A stretch of DNA of 64,000 nucleotides, from contig JAFUOV010000009.1 in the NCBI GenBank assembly GCA_017481745.1, positions 318,823-382,822 of the forward strand, in the 5' to 3' direction. Both the position numbers and the translations under genes were made by a program. The notes beneath the pieces are model-generated. The model was not told the origin of the DNA. It saw only the letters and a program-made list of their open reading frames with translations, and ran no database searches. Source of the stretch: Bacteroidaceae bacterium (GTDB lineage: Bacteria; Bacteroidota; Bacteroidia; Bacteroidales; Barnesiellaceae_A). The stretch's first letter is position 1; each line of letters begins with the position of its first letter. This document shows positions 38,277-46,891 of the stretch, piece by piece.

Positions 38277-38292
38277 TAGGGATATCTGCATA

Positions 38293-38480
38293 TACATTTG
38301 CATTACTGATACCGATAGGGTAGTGCAAAATATCTTTTTACATTGTGAAATTAAAAGATAAGCTACAAGTGCAGCTCAAAAGGCTGCAATAAATATGACT
38401 CTCATAAGATTGTGTTGGAAAAGGCAGAATAAGCCAAAAAAACGAGAGTTTCGGTTTCATGCCGAAACTCTCGTTTTTTA
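38293..38480 (+). ncRNA. Candidate small RNA between DUF2461 and GH13 genes
   Basis: A perfect-consensus -7 box TACATTTG (38293-38300) lies in a gap already closed by the DUF2461 terminator. Downstream are three hairpins: TTGCATTAC/GTAGTGCAA (38298-38306 with 38320-38328), GCAGC/GGCTGC near 38370-38388, and the terminator at 38438-38477. No -33 element is evident and the first hairpin overlaps the promoter, so the call is tentative. Confidence 0.3.
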
Positions 38481-38482
38481 GT
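38438..38482. terminator. Strong bidirectional terminator beside the GH13 genes
   Basis: AACGAGAGTTTCGG (38441-38454) pairs with CCGAAACTCTCGTT (38462-38475), with T runs of six and seven on the two strands. On the minus strand it ends the two-gene GH13 transcript. Confidence 0.85.
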
Positions 38483-38495
38483 TGATATGAATTAA

Positions 38496-39884
38496 TTATT
38501 TCGAAAGAAGCATAAAGCCCCACGCAGCGAGTTCTACGCTGTCGCCGGCTTTAAAGCTCTTAGCTTCGCCACATGCGCACATATAGTCGCCAGCCTCGGC
38601 TTCTGTGAGAGTTACTGTTGTGGGCTCAGCCGAGAAGTTGAACAAGCACAGAACGGTGTTATCCTCTTTTTGACGAGTGAATGCCAATACGTTTTCACCA
38701 GCGCCATCAACAAATTGGATGGGAGCAACATTGTTGCCGGCAGCCAAAGCCTTGTTGGCATGACGGAACGAGCAGAGATTGCGATAGAAGTCGCGATACT
38801 CCTTGTTATACTCGAGGTCAACAAGTTCTTTAACGGCATCTTTCTCAAAGAATTGCAAACGGCGGTTCAAAGCAATCTCTTGACCGGTGTAGATAAGGGG
38901 TTGCGATTTGGGAAGAACAAATGTAAGAGCTGCAAAGGTTTTGTGAGCATCGCCCATACGCTCAAACTCGGTACCAGCCCAAGAGTTCTCATCGTGGTTA
39001 GAGGTGAACATAAGACGCATAGCAGGTGCGGGGTACTTCTCATCATCGCGCATCAAATACTCTTTGAGGTCATTAACACTCTTGGCATCGGTCTTGATAG
39101 TACCGTCGCCGGCAACATTCTTGGTTTCGCTGCCACCTTTGGCCATAGCGTTGAAGATGTGGTGGAGCTCCCAAGCATAGGTAGCCTCAAAGCCAGCCTC
39201 GTGCAACCAAGTCTCCTCGCCCTCAGCCAATAGATAAACGTCGGGGTTGATCTTGCGAACTTCCTCCCAAGCGCCCTTCCAGAAGTCGCCGGGAACATTC
39301 ATCGCAACATCACAACGATAACCATCAACACCTTTCTCAATCCAGAATTTCAAAGCATCGAGCATTGCAGCGCGCATATCCTCATTCTCGTAGTTGAGTT
39401 TAGCAATATCAGTCCAATCGTACTCAACAATGGGCAAACCGGTATTCTCGTCCATTACATACCAATCTTTTTTGCCTTCTTTCCACCAGTTAGCATCGCG
39501 TGAAGTGTGGTTGGCAACCCAGTCGATAATAACTTTCAGACCCAAGTCGTGTGCAGTAGCGAGGAAGTGATCGAAATCTTCCATTGTACCAAACTCGGGG
39601 TTAATAGCCTTGTAGTCGATAATAGAGTAGTATGAGCCGAGTGTACCTTTACGACCATCTACACCAATGGGGCTGATAGGCATAAGCCATACAATATCCA
39701 CGCCCATAGCTTTGAGTTCGGGCAGGTACTGCTCAGCAGCAGCGAAGGTACCCTCTTCGGTAGCTTGGCGAATGTTTAACTCATAGACTACAGAGTTGAA
39801 CTTATCAAAGGTCTCCTCAGGTTGGTTGCTAACGCAACTTACCAAAGTCGCAACAAGAGCGACTAATGCAAATAGTTTCTTCAT
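38496..39884 (-). CDS. Alpha-amylase family GH13 lipoprotein
   Basis: A 462-residue lipoprotein (lipobox ATLVSC) with a GH13 barrel. Conserved regions are DIVWLMPISPIG, VIDWVANHTSRD, the nucleophile in GYRCDVAMNV near residue 191, the acid/base in LLAEGEE near 221, and SNHDENSW near 297. A short C-terminal beta domain ends GFMLLSK. It should act on alpha-1,4-glucans (starch or maltooligosaccharides) at the cell envelope. It is the second gene of a pair, six bases after the larger GH13 gene. Confidence 0.93.
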   Translation of the reverse strand: MKKLFALVALVATLVSCVSNQPEETFDKFNSVVYELNIRQATEEGTFAAAEQYLPELKAMGVDIVWLMPISPIGVDGRKGTLGSYYSIIDYKAINPEFGTMEDFDHFLATAHDLGLKVIIDWVANHTSRDANWWKEGKKDWYVMDENTGLPIVEYDWTDIAKLNYENEDMRAAMLDALKFWIEKGVDGYRCDVAMNVPGDFWKGAWEEVRKINPDVYLLAEGEETWLHEAGFEATYAWELHHIFNAMAKGGSETKNVAGDGTIKTDAKSVNDLKEYLMRDDEKYPAPAMRLMFTSNHDENSWAGTEFERMGDAHKTFAALTFVLPKSQPLIYTGQEIALNRRLQFFEKDAVKELVDLEYNKEYRDFYRNLCSFRHANKALAAGNNVAPIQFVDGAGENVLAFTRQKEDNTVLCLFNFSAEPTTVTLTEAEAGDYMCACGEAKSFKAGDSVELAAWGFMLLSK

Positions 39885-39890
39885 AATTTA

Positions 39891-42023
39891 TTATTTATTT
39901 ACAATAAGATATCCATAAGCAGGGATAGTCAGGGCAATGTTGCCATCGGCGAGAGCAGCCTCACCACCTTCGGCAGAAAGTGCTACATTAACACTCTCAA
40001 CCTCAACACTCTCGGGCAATGAAACTTCTACATTGCGAGCCTCGGGGCGCACATTGAGAGCAACAACAACCCACTCGCCCATATAGTGGCGAAGGAATAC
40101 ATAAACATCGTCATCAACATAGAGTGTGCGATAGTCGCCATACATCAAAGGCATTGATGCTCGACGATACTTAAACATAGCCTTTGTGGCAGCAAGTTCC
40201 TTTTGTTGGAAGTCATTGTAACCATCAAATTCCATCATATAGCGGTTGTCGGGGTCGTTAGCACCGGGAATACCATATTCGTCGCCTTGATATACACAAG
40301 GTACTCCGGGAACAGTAGTGATGATAGCCTTCAGCAACGACAAGCGTGCATAACCCTTGATACTATCGCCAACGCCCACCTTGCGATGCCAGCCCTCGGC
40401 TTTATCGTCGGGACACCACAGCGACATATCGCCACCTGCGAGCGACAAGAAACGGGGTTTGTCGTGATTACCGGTGATATTACCCATTGTGTGGTGCGAA
40501 CCATAGGCAGCCTCAGACTCTTCAACCACCTTGGCTATATCGCGCATTGAACGGTTCTCGTCAACAATCACATCACGTGAAGTGTGGTAGAGGTTAAAGT
40601 CAAATTGAGCATCAATCATACCGGTTTTCACATAAGAGCCAATAAGGTCAACATCGCCATAAGTCTCGCCAATCTGCCAGAGTTGACGGTTAGGCATCGA
40701 CGATTTCATCTTGTGAGTAAGCATACGCCAGTAATTAAGAGGAATATGTTTACAAGCATCGTGGCGGAAACCATCAAAGTCAAATTCGCGCACCCAATGC
40801 AGGGCAGAGTCGGTCATAGGATGACACACCTCATCACGACGAGTGTCGAGAGTGGGGATGTGCTCGTCAAACCAAGTTGTGAGGCGAGTTTCGCCATCCC
40901 ACAAACCTATATTTTTACGACCATCGGGCAACATAAGTTCGGTTGTCCAATCGGGATGTTCCTTGAGAACGGGCGAATTAATGTGCAAGTGGTTGGCAAC
41001 ATAGTCGAGAATTACGTTCATCTCGCCCTCATGAGCTTTGGCAAGCATAGTGTGAAGCTCCTCGTCTGTACCAAAGCGTTTATCAACAACAGTGCTATAG
41101 ATAGGCCAATAGCCATGATAACCCGAGAATTTGGTGTCGGGATTACGGTTTTGACCCCAAGCATCGTATGGGTTCTGGGTAATGGGCGAAATCCAAATAG
41201 TGGTTATACCCAATTCGTTGAAGAAACCCTCTTCAATTTTTTGGGTAATACCCAAGATGTCGCCACCTTGATAGTCTACCTTATCCAATACCTCGGGAGA
41301 ATTAATCTTCCAGTCATTCTCGGTAGTACCATTGTTAAAGCGGTCGATCATCAACGAGTAGAGAATTTGCGAGTTGAAATCTTGACGACGGATGTCCTTC
41401 GAATCAACCACAACTTTGCCATACTCGAGAGGCAATAGAACATCGTTGAAACGACCAGACTCAGATGCAGCAAATACGCGAACCATCGAGCGTTGATGTT
41501 TCTTGGCAACATTGGGAATAGTAACCTCTATTGTGTTACCCTCAATCTTTACATTATCTATTACCTCGTTCTGCCACATTGCAACAGCCTCAGTAACGGG
41601 TTTAGTGGCAACAATAGTGATAGTCTTGCCCTTAACCGCTGTCGACGACATATAGCTTCCCTCAGTGTCGCGCTCTCCACCAAGCACAACAATAGAGAGT
41701 TTCGACTCATCGTGCCATACATCAATCGTCGATACGAATGAGCCATTTTGGGCTGTAATCTCAAACTCCTCCCAATTGTCGGTAGTAGGAGTGAGCTGGA
41801 TGCGCTCATCGGCACAAGTAACATTTGTTGCGCCTTCCCATTGTGGGTAGTAGTCTGTCAGAAAATGGGTTGAAGAACCCGAATCGACGGTAAGAGGTAT
41901 TACCGTACATCCATTGCCAAGTGCAAACTCTTGTTCAGTAGGAGTGCCACACTGTACAAAGAGAATTGTTGCAAATGACATTGCTGCCACTGCAACGTTG
42001 CGAAATAGTGTTTTGATTCTCAT
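39891..42023 (-). CDS. GH13 lipoprotein with N-terminal beta domains (cyclomaltodextrinase / neopullulanase type)
   Basis: A 710-residue lipoprotein (lipobox ILFVQC). Residues ~30-220 are beta-rich, Ig-like domains without catalytic motifs, then a GH13 barrel: SPITQNPYDAWG, VILDYVANHLH, the nucleophile in GFRHDACKHI near 420, the acid/base in WQIGETYG near 452, GNHDKPRF near 519. A C-terminal beta domain ends YLIVNK. The arrangement resembles cyclomaltodextrinase- and neopullulanase-like enzymes. Two -7-type boxes on the minus strand (TATCTTTG 42095-42088 and TACCTTTG 42078-42071) lie upstream. No SusC/D or regulator gene is next to the pair. Confidence 0.92.
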   Translation of the reverse strand: MRIKTLFRNVAVAAMSFATILFVQCGTPTEQEFALGNGCTVIPLTVDSGSSTHFLTDYYPQWEGATNVTCADERIQLTPTTDNWEEFEITAQNGSFVSTIDVWHDESKLSIVVLGGERDTEGSYMSSTAVKGKTITIVATKPVTEAVAMWQNEVIDNVKIEGNTIEVTIPNVAKKHQRSMVRVFAASESGRFNDVLLPLEYGKVVVDSKDIRRQDFNSQILYSLMIDRFNNGTTENDWKINSPEVLDKVDYQGGDILGITQKIEEGFFNELGITTIWISPITQNPYDAWGQNRNPDTKFSGYHGYWPIYSTVVDKRFGTDEELHTMLAKAHEGEMNVILDYVANHLHINSPVLKEHPDWTTELMLPDGRKNIGLWDGETRLTTWFDEHIPTLDTRRDEVCHPMTDSALHWVREFDFDGFRHDACKHIPLNYWRMLTHKMKSSMPNRQLWQIGETYGDVDLIGSYVKTGMIDAQFDFNLYHTSRDVIVDENRSMRDIAKVVEESEAAYGSHHTMGNITGNHDKPRFLSLAGGDMSLWCPDDKAEGWHRKVGVGDSIKGYARLSLLKAIITTVPGVPCVYQGDEYGIPGANDPDNRYMMEFDGYNDFQQKELAATKAMFKYRRASMPLMYGDYRTLYVDDDVYVFLRHYMGEWVVVALNVRPEARNVEVSLPESVEVESVNVALSAEGGEAALADGNIALTIPAYGYLIVNK

Positions 42024-42368
42024 AAGGTTTTTATTTAAGTTGATTTTGAAAACGGTTTTGTGTTCACCAACAAAGGTATTATTCTTGCAAAGATAGTAAT
42101 AAATGAGCGAGAAATATGAAGTTTACTTCAATATTTTTCACAGCGAGTGCATAGCATCTTCGAGATTATACTCAAAGATATTAATCAACGCTGGGCAAAG
42201 AGCTTATTCGCAATAAGAAACTCATGGCTATAATAAGTTTAAAACAACTTTTCAACTCTTCTTATACTTATATTATATCAAATTTATGGCAAACTTTTTG
42301 CAATACCCCCGATTTTTATTAACTTCGCAACTTAAATATTTTACCAAAAATTTTAATAACCTTTTGAT
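42024..42368. other. 345-base divergent region upstream of GH13 pair and glnS
   Basis: AT-rich. It holds minus-strand -7 boxes at 42095-42088 and 42078-42071 for the GH13 pair, and near the other end the glnS promoter. The ~200 bases between (42100-42290) show no open frame, tRNA or clear hairpin. Confidence 0.6.
42297..42327 (+). promoter_or_regulatory. glnS promoter
   Basis: TTTG at 42297-42300 and TAACTTCG at 42320-42327, spaced 19 bases, match the Bacteroidota promoter with one change in the -7 box. The leader is about 35 bases. Confidence 0.6.
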
Positions 42369-44120
42369 ATGAGTGAGGTTGAAAAGATTGACAACAACTG
42401 CGAAGAAAGCAGAAGTTTGAATTTCATCGAAGAGATTGTAAAGAATGACCTTGAGGCAGGTAAGAACGGAGGACGATTGAACACACGTTTCCCGCCCGAG
42501 CCCAATGGTTATCTACACATAGGTCATGCCAAGGCTATCTGTATGGACTTTGGTATTGCTGAGCGTTATGGTGGTACTTGCAACTTGCGTTTTGACGACA
42601 CAAACCCCGTAAAAGAAGATGTTGAGTATGTAGACTCTATCATGGAAGATATACATTGGCTCGGCTTCGACTGGGGCGACCGCCTATACTACGCATCAGA
42701 CTATTTCCCTCAATTGTTCGACTTGGCTATACGCCTTATCAAAGAGGGTAAAGCCTACGTTGAGGAGCAAACCTCTGAAGAGATTGCTGCTCAAAAAGGT
42801 ACTCCCACAACACCCGGACAAGAGAGTCCTTTCCGCAATCGTCCTGTTGAGGAGAGCCTCGACTTGTTTATGCGCATGAATGCCGGCGAATTTGAGGAGG
42901 GAACGCTTACCTTGCGTGCCAAGATTGATATGGCATCGCCCAATATGCACTTCCGCGATCCTATCATGTATCGTATTCTCAAACACCCGCATCACCGCAC
43001 AGGCAACAAGTGGAATGTGTATCCCATGTACGACTTTGCACACGGACAATCGGACTACTTTGAGGGTGTAACACACTCACTCTGCACTCTTGAGTTTGTA
43101 CCACACCGTCCGCTCTACGATTTGTTTGTCGATTGGGTGAAGGGTGGAGTAGACCTTGACGACAATCGTCCTCACCAATACGAGTTCAATAAGCTCAACC
43201 TCAGCTACACACTTATGAGTAAGCGCAATTTGCTCATTCTTGTGAAGGAGGGTTTGGTAAATGGTTGGGACGATCCCCGTATGCCCACACTTTGTGGTTT
43301 CCGTCGCCGTGGATATTCGCCCGAGTCTATCCGCAAGTTTGTCGACAAGATTGGTTACACGACCTACGAGGCAGTTAACGACTTCGCTTTGCTCGAAAGC
43401 GTTGTTCGCGAAGACTTGAATGCTCGCGCCACTCGTGTATCGGCAGTAATCAACCCTGTAAAACTTGTTATCACCAACTATCCCGAGGGACAAGTAGAGG
43501 TGATGGAGTGCGTAAACAACCCCGAAGACCCCGAGGCAGGCACACACACTATCGAGTTCAGTCGCGAGTTGTGGATGGAACGCGAGGACTTTATGGAAGA
43601 TGCACCCAAGAAATATTTCCGTATGACACCGGGTCAAGAGGTACGCCTCATGAATGCCTATATCGTAAAATGTACCGGTTGCAAGAAAGACGAAGAGAGC
43701 AACATTGTTGAAGTGTATGCCGAATATGATCCCGAAACACGCAGCGGTATGCCCGGAGCCAACCGCAAGGTAAAAGGCACACTGCACTGGGTAAGCTGTG
43801 CACACTGCTTGAAAGCCGAGGTGCGCCTATACGACCGCTTGTGGAAGGTAGAAAATCCTCGTTTGGAAATTCAAAACATACGCGACGAACGCGGTTGCGA
43901 TGCTTTGGAAGCTATGAAAGAGGTCATCAATCCCGATTCATTGAAGATACTTTCCAACTGCTATGTAGAGCGTTATCTTGCCGAAGCCAAGCCGCTCGAC
44001 CACTTGCAATTCCGTCGCATCGGATACTTCAATGTCGACAAAGAGTCTACGCCCGACAAGTTGGTATTCAATCGCACCGTATTGCTCAAAGATAGCTGGG
44101 AAAAAGCCAAAACAAAATAA
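42369..44120 (+). CDS. glnS: Glutaminyl-tRNA synthetase
   Basis: GlnRS charges tRNA-Gln directly in the cytoplasm. The 583-residue class I synthetase has the HIGH motif in PPEPNGYLHIGHAKAICMD near residue 50 and the KMSKS equivalent in LMSKRNLL near 283. The anticodon-binding beta-barrels follow and are complete (NDFALLES, LDHLQFRRIGYFNVD). Having GlnRS implies the organism need not use the Glu-tRNA amidotransferase route for glutamine. A hairpin at 44139-44170 follows. Confidence 0.96.
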   Translation: MSEVEKIDNNCEESRSLNFIEEIVKNDLEAGKNGGRLNTRFPPEPNGYLHIGHAKAICMDFGIAERYGGTCNLRFDDTNPVKEDVEYVDSIMEDIHWLGFDWGDRLYYASDYFPQLFDLAIRLIKEGKAYVEEQTSEEIAAQKGTPTTPGQESPFRNRPVEESLDLFMRMNAGEFEEGTLTLRAKIDMASPNMHFRDPIMYRILKHPHHRTGNKWNVYPMYDFAHGQSDYFEGVTHSLCTLEFVPHRPLYDLFVDWVKGGVDLDDNRPHQYEFNKLNLSYTLMSKRNLLILVKEGLVNGWDDPRMPTLCGFRRRGYSPESIRKFVDKIGYTTYEAVNDFALLESVVREDLNARATRVSAVINPVKLVITNYPEGQVEVMECVNNPEDPEAGTHTIEFSRELWMEREDFMEDAPKKYFRMTPGQEVRLMNAYIVKCTGCKKDEESNIVEVYAEYDPETRSGMPGANRKVKGTLHWVSCAHCLKAEVRLYDRLWKVENPRLEIQNIRDERGCDALEAMKEVINPDSLKILSNCYVERYLAEAKPLDHLQFRRIGYFNVDKESTPDKLVFNRTVLLKDSWEKAKTK

Positions 44121-44138
44121 CCATTTATCGAAAGATAA

Positions 44139-44170
44139 GAGGGTGTATTCATAAAAACGAGTACACCCTC
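44139..44170 (+). terminator. Hairpin between glnS and the TPR gene
   Basis: GAGGGTGTA (44139-44147) pairs perfectly with TACACCCTC (44162-44170) around a 14-base loop. No T run follows, so it may be an inefficient terminator or an RNA-processing or stability element rather than a full stop. Confidence 0.45.
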
Positions 44171-44171
44171 A

Positions 44172-44189
44172 TTGCAATATATATTGCAA
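44172..44189. promoter_or_regulatory. Perfect 18-bp palindrome before the TPR gene
   Basis: TTGCAATATATATTGCAA reads the same on both strands and ends six bases before the ATG at 44196. Its place and symmetry suit a dimeric DNA-binding protein or a short RNA hairpin hiding the start site. No regulator is identified. Confidence 0.4.
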
Positions 44190-44195
44190 GAGAGA

Positions 44196-45599
44196 ATGAA
44201 AGAATCGGACATAAGAATATTGCGCGAAAGATACGAGAAGATGCTCGAAGAGGGCACGCGTTGCTATTTTGAGCCCGACGAGTTGGAGATGATAGCCGAC
44301 TTGTACGAGCAAGAGATGGCATATCGCAAGGCTCTGCAAGTTATTTCGCTGGGACTTGACTTATATCCAAACAACGAACAACTACTCTTGCACAAGTCGC
44401 GTTGTTTGCTCTCGTTGGGTAGGGTAGAAGATGCTGCAAACACCCTTGCACACACAGCCGATCGCGGCATTGAGTACTACTTTATACAGAGTGAAATAGA
44501 ATTGTTGCGCGACAACAAGGATGATGCACTCGCAGCCTTCGGCAACATTATTACCACAGCCGATTGTACTATTGAAGATTGTATTGATATACTCGACATC
44601 TGTGCCGATAATGATTGTGTCGACCTATTGGAGCATATCACACCGATTATCGAGAAAAACTTTGCCGATGCATCGCCATATCTGCGCGAGTTGGCAATGC
44701 TGTATGAGGAGCTCGAAAAAGATACAGAAGCAATAGAGTTGTATAATAAGGTACTCGATATCAATCCGTTTTCGACCGACGATTGGTTTGCGCTATCGAA
44801 AGCTCATGCCCGACATAAAGAGTATGACAAGGCTCTTGAGGCTTGCGACTTTGCCCTTGCCATAGACGAGCATGACGAGAATGTTATAGCATTCAAAGGC
44901 TATTGCTACTACGATAACGAGCAATATGCCGAGGCAGCCGAGCAATTTGGCATATTTCTGCAACACACCTCCGACAAGGCTGTTGCGTACGAACTGATTG
45001 CCGAGGCATACGGACGCATGGAACAACATGAAAAGGCTATAGAAAATTTGCTTAAAGCCGTTGAACTAAACGACCGCAGCCACGATTTGTACTATCAATT
45101 GGCTGTCAATTATTACTATTTAGGCAATATTGACGAAGCTATTGACTATCTGTACAAAGGCGTTTCATGCGACGACACTGACATCGAGGCACATGTCTTT
45201 TTGGGAGAACTACTTTTACAGAAAGAGAATTACGAAGAGGCATACAAGCACTTGTCAAAGTCCGATTTTACCCCTGTAACCGACACTATTTCGGCAACAG
45301 CTTATGCCGACGTGTGTATTCACTTGCAGAAATATAACGAAGCTATCGACGTATTACTACAACTCATAAAGCAAGACCCCTACGAGCCACACTATCTTTT
45401 CGATATTATATTATGTTACTTGCAATTGGGCGACTATGAGAAAGCCGCCGAGTGGGTAGCACATTCAGAGAAACTATCATATAACACAGAAGAGATAGAA
45501 ACGCTTGATGAGTCCTCTCGTAAAACATGGTTTTACATAAAGGAGCGCATCGAGGAGTTGCGCAATATTCTGAACGTATATTTAGATGAAAAATTATAA
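44196..45599 (+). CDS. Tetratricopeptide repeat protein
   Basis: About 467 residues made almost wholly of TPR-like helical hairpins (for example DWFALSKAHARHKEYDKAL, AYELIAEAYGRMEQHEKAIE, LYYQLAVNYYYLGNIDEAI). No signal peptide or membrane segment is seen, so it is probably a cytoplasmic scaffold. The open frame begins with a TTG at 44172 inside an 18-bp palindrome; the ATG at 44196 (MKESDIRILRERY) is preferred. It ends 11 bases before metY and may be cotranscribed with it; no functional tie to methionine synthesis is evident. Confidence 0.88.
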   Translation: MKESDIRILRERYEKMLEEGTRCYFEPDELEMIADLYEQEMAYRKALQVISLGLDLYPNNEQLLLHKSRCLLSLGRVEDAANTLAHTADRGIEYYFIQSEIELLRDNKDDALAAFGNIITTADCTIEDCIDILDICADNDCVDLLEHITPIIEKNFADASPYLRELAMLYEELEKDTEAIELYNKVLDINPFSTDDWFALSKAHARHKEYDKALEACDFALAIDEHDENVIAFKGYCYYDNEQYAEAAEQFGIFLQHTSDKAVAYELIAEAYGRMEQHEKAIENLLKAVELNDRSHDLYYQLAVNYYYLGNIDEAIDYLYKGVSCDDTDIEAHVFLGELLLQKENYEEAYKHLSKSDFTPVTDTISATAYADVCIHLQKYNEAIDVLLQLIKQDPYEPHYLFDIILCYLQLGDYEKAAEWVAHSEKLSYNTEEIETLDESSRKTWFYIKERIEELRNILNVYLDEKL

Positions 45600-45610
45600 T
45601 TTAAGGTAAT

Positions 45611-46891
45611 ATGAAAAAGAACTTTTCACCCGAAACATTATGTGTACAAGGCGGTTGGACTCCCAAGAAAGGCGAGCCCCGCGTACTGCCTATTTACCAA
45701 AGCACAACATTCAAGTACGATACCAGCGAGCAAATGGCACAGCTTTTTGACCTCGAAGCCGAAGGCTACTTCTACACCCGCTTGCAAAATCCTACAAACG
45801 ATGCCGTAGCTGCCAAGATAGCTGCATTGGAGGGTGGCGTAGCAGCCATGCTCACTTCGTCGGGTCAGGCAGCCAACTTCTATGCCATCTTCAATATATG
45901 TCACGCCGGCGACCACTTTGTCAGCACATCGAGCATATATGGTGGTACATACAACCTCTTTGCTGTAACAATGAAGAAATTGGGCATTGAGGTAACATTT
46001 GTCGATCAAGATGCCGACAACGAAACGATACTTGCAGCATTCCGCCCCAATACCAAGTTGCTCTTTGGCGAGACTATTGCCAACCCCGGCTGCAGCGTGC
46101 TCGATATTGAGCGCATGGCACAAATAGCCCACAGCAAAGGTGTACCTCTGATTGTCGACAACACATTTGCGACACCTATCAACTGCCGTCCCTTTGAGTG
46201 GGGTTGCGACATTGTAACACACTCTACAACCAAGTATATGGATGGACATGCTACTGCCGTTGGTGGTGTAATTGTTGATAGTGGAAACTTCGATTGGGAA
46301 GCACACCACGACCGTTTCACCTGCTTGACCGAACCCGACCCTTCGTACCACGGATTGGTATACACCGAGCGATTTGGCAAAGGTGCATACATCACCAAAG
46401 CGACCAGTCAAGTGATGCGCGACTTGGGTTCGATACAATCACCCCAAAATGCGTTCCTGCTCAACCTTGGCTTGGAAACACTGCACCTACGCATGCAACG
46501 CCACTGCGAGAATGCTCAAAAAGTAGCCGAATTCTTGCAAAGCGACGAGCGCGTAGCATGGGTACACTATTGCGGTTTGCCCAATGACAAATACTACAAA
46601 TTGGGACAAAAATACCTTCCCAACGGCTCTTGTGGTGTAATTTCGTTTGGTTTGAAAGGTGGTCGCGACATCTCAATCCGCTTTATGGACAACCTCAAGT
46701 TGGCAGCAATCGTTACACACGTTGCCGATGCTCGCACTTGTGTGCTGCATCCCGCCAGCCACACACACCGCCAACTCAGCGACGAGCAATTGCGCGAAGC
46801 CGGTGTTGAGCCCGACTTGATACGTCTTTCGGTAGGTATCGAGAATGTTGACGATATTATTGCCGACTTGAAACAAGCCTTGGATGCCTAA
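45611..46891 (+). CDS. metY: O-acetylhomoserine sulfhydrylase (MetY type)
   Basis: A 426-residue PLP enzyme of the Cys/Met metabolism family. It makes homocysteine from O-acetylhomoserine and sulfide in the cytoplasm. The family length and the pieces LCVQGGWTPKKGEPRVLPIYQS, YTRLQNPT, the PLP lysine in THSTTKYMDGH near residue 209, and HPASHTHRQLSDEQ fit MetY better than the shorter MetB/MetC. No SAM riboswitch is seen upstream. Its TAA overlaps the stop codon of the converging protease gene by three bases. Confidence 0.93.
   Translation: MKKNFSPETLCVQGGWTPKKGEPRVLPIYQSTTFKYDTSEQMAQLFDLEAEGYFYTRLQNPTNDAVAAKIAALEGGVAAMLTSSGQAANFYAIFNICHAGDHFVSTSSIYGGTYNLFAVTMKKLGIEVTFVDQDADNETILAAFRPNTKLLFGETIANPGCSVLDIERMAQIAHSKGVPLIVDNTFATPINCRPFEWGCDIVTHSTTKYMDGHATAVGGVIVDSGNFDWEAHHDRFTCLTEPDPSYHGLVYTERFGKGAYITKATSQVMRDLGSIQSPQNAFLLNLGLETLHLRMQRHCENAQKVAEFLQSDERVAWVHYCGLPNDKYYKLGQKYLPNGSCGVISFGLKGGRDISIRFMDNLKLAAIVTHVADARTCVLHPASHTHRQLSDEQLREAGVEPDLIRLSVGIENVDDIIADLKQALDA

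Noticed and set aside
40584..41438. 284-residue plus-strand frame opposite the large GH13 gene
   Set aside because: No domain or start context; the GH13 catalytic motifs prove the opposite strand.
42100..42290. tRNA or other RNA gene in the GH13/glnS spacer
   Set aside because: I looked for a cloverleaf and the T-loop GTTCGA pattern and found neither.
45638..46438. 266-residue minus-strand frame opposite metY
   Set aside because: No family features; metY carries all PLP-enzyme motifs.
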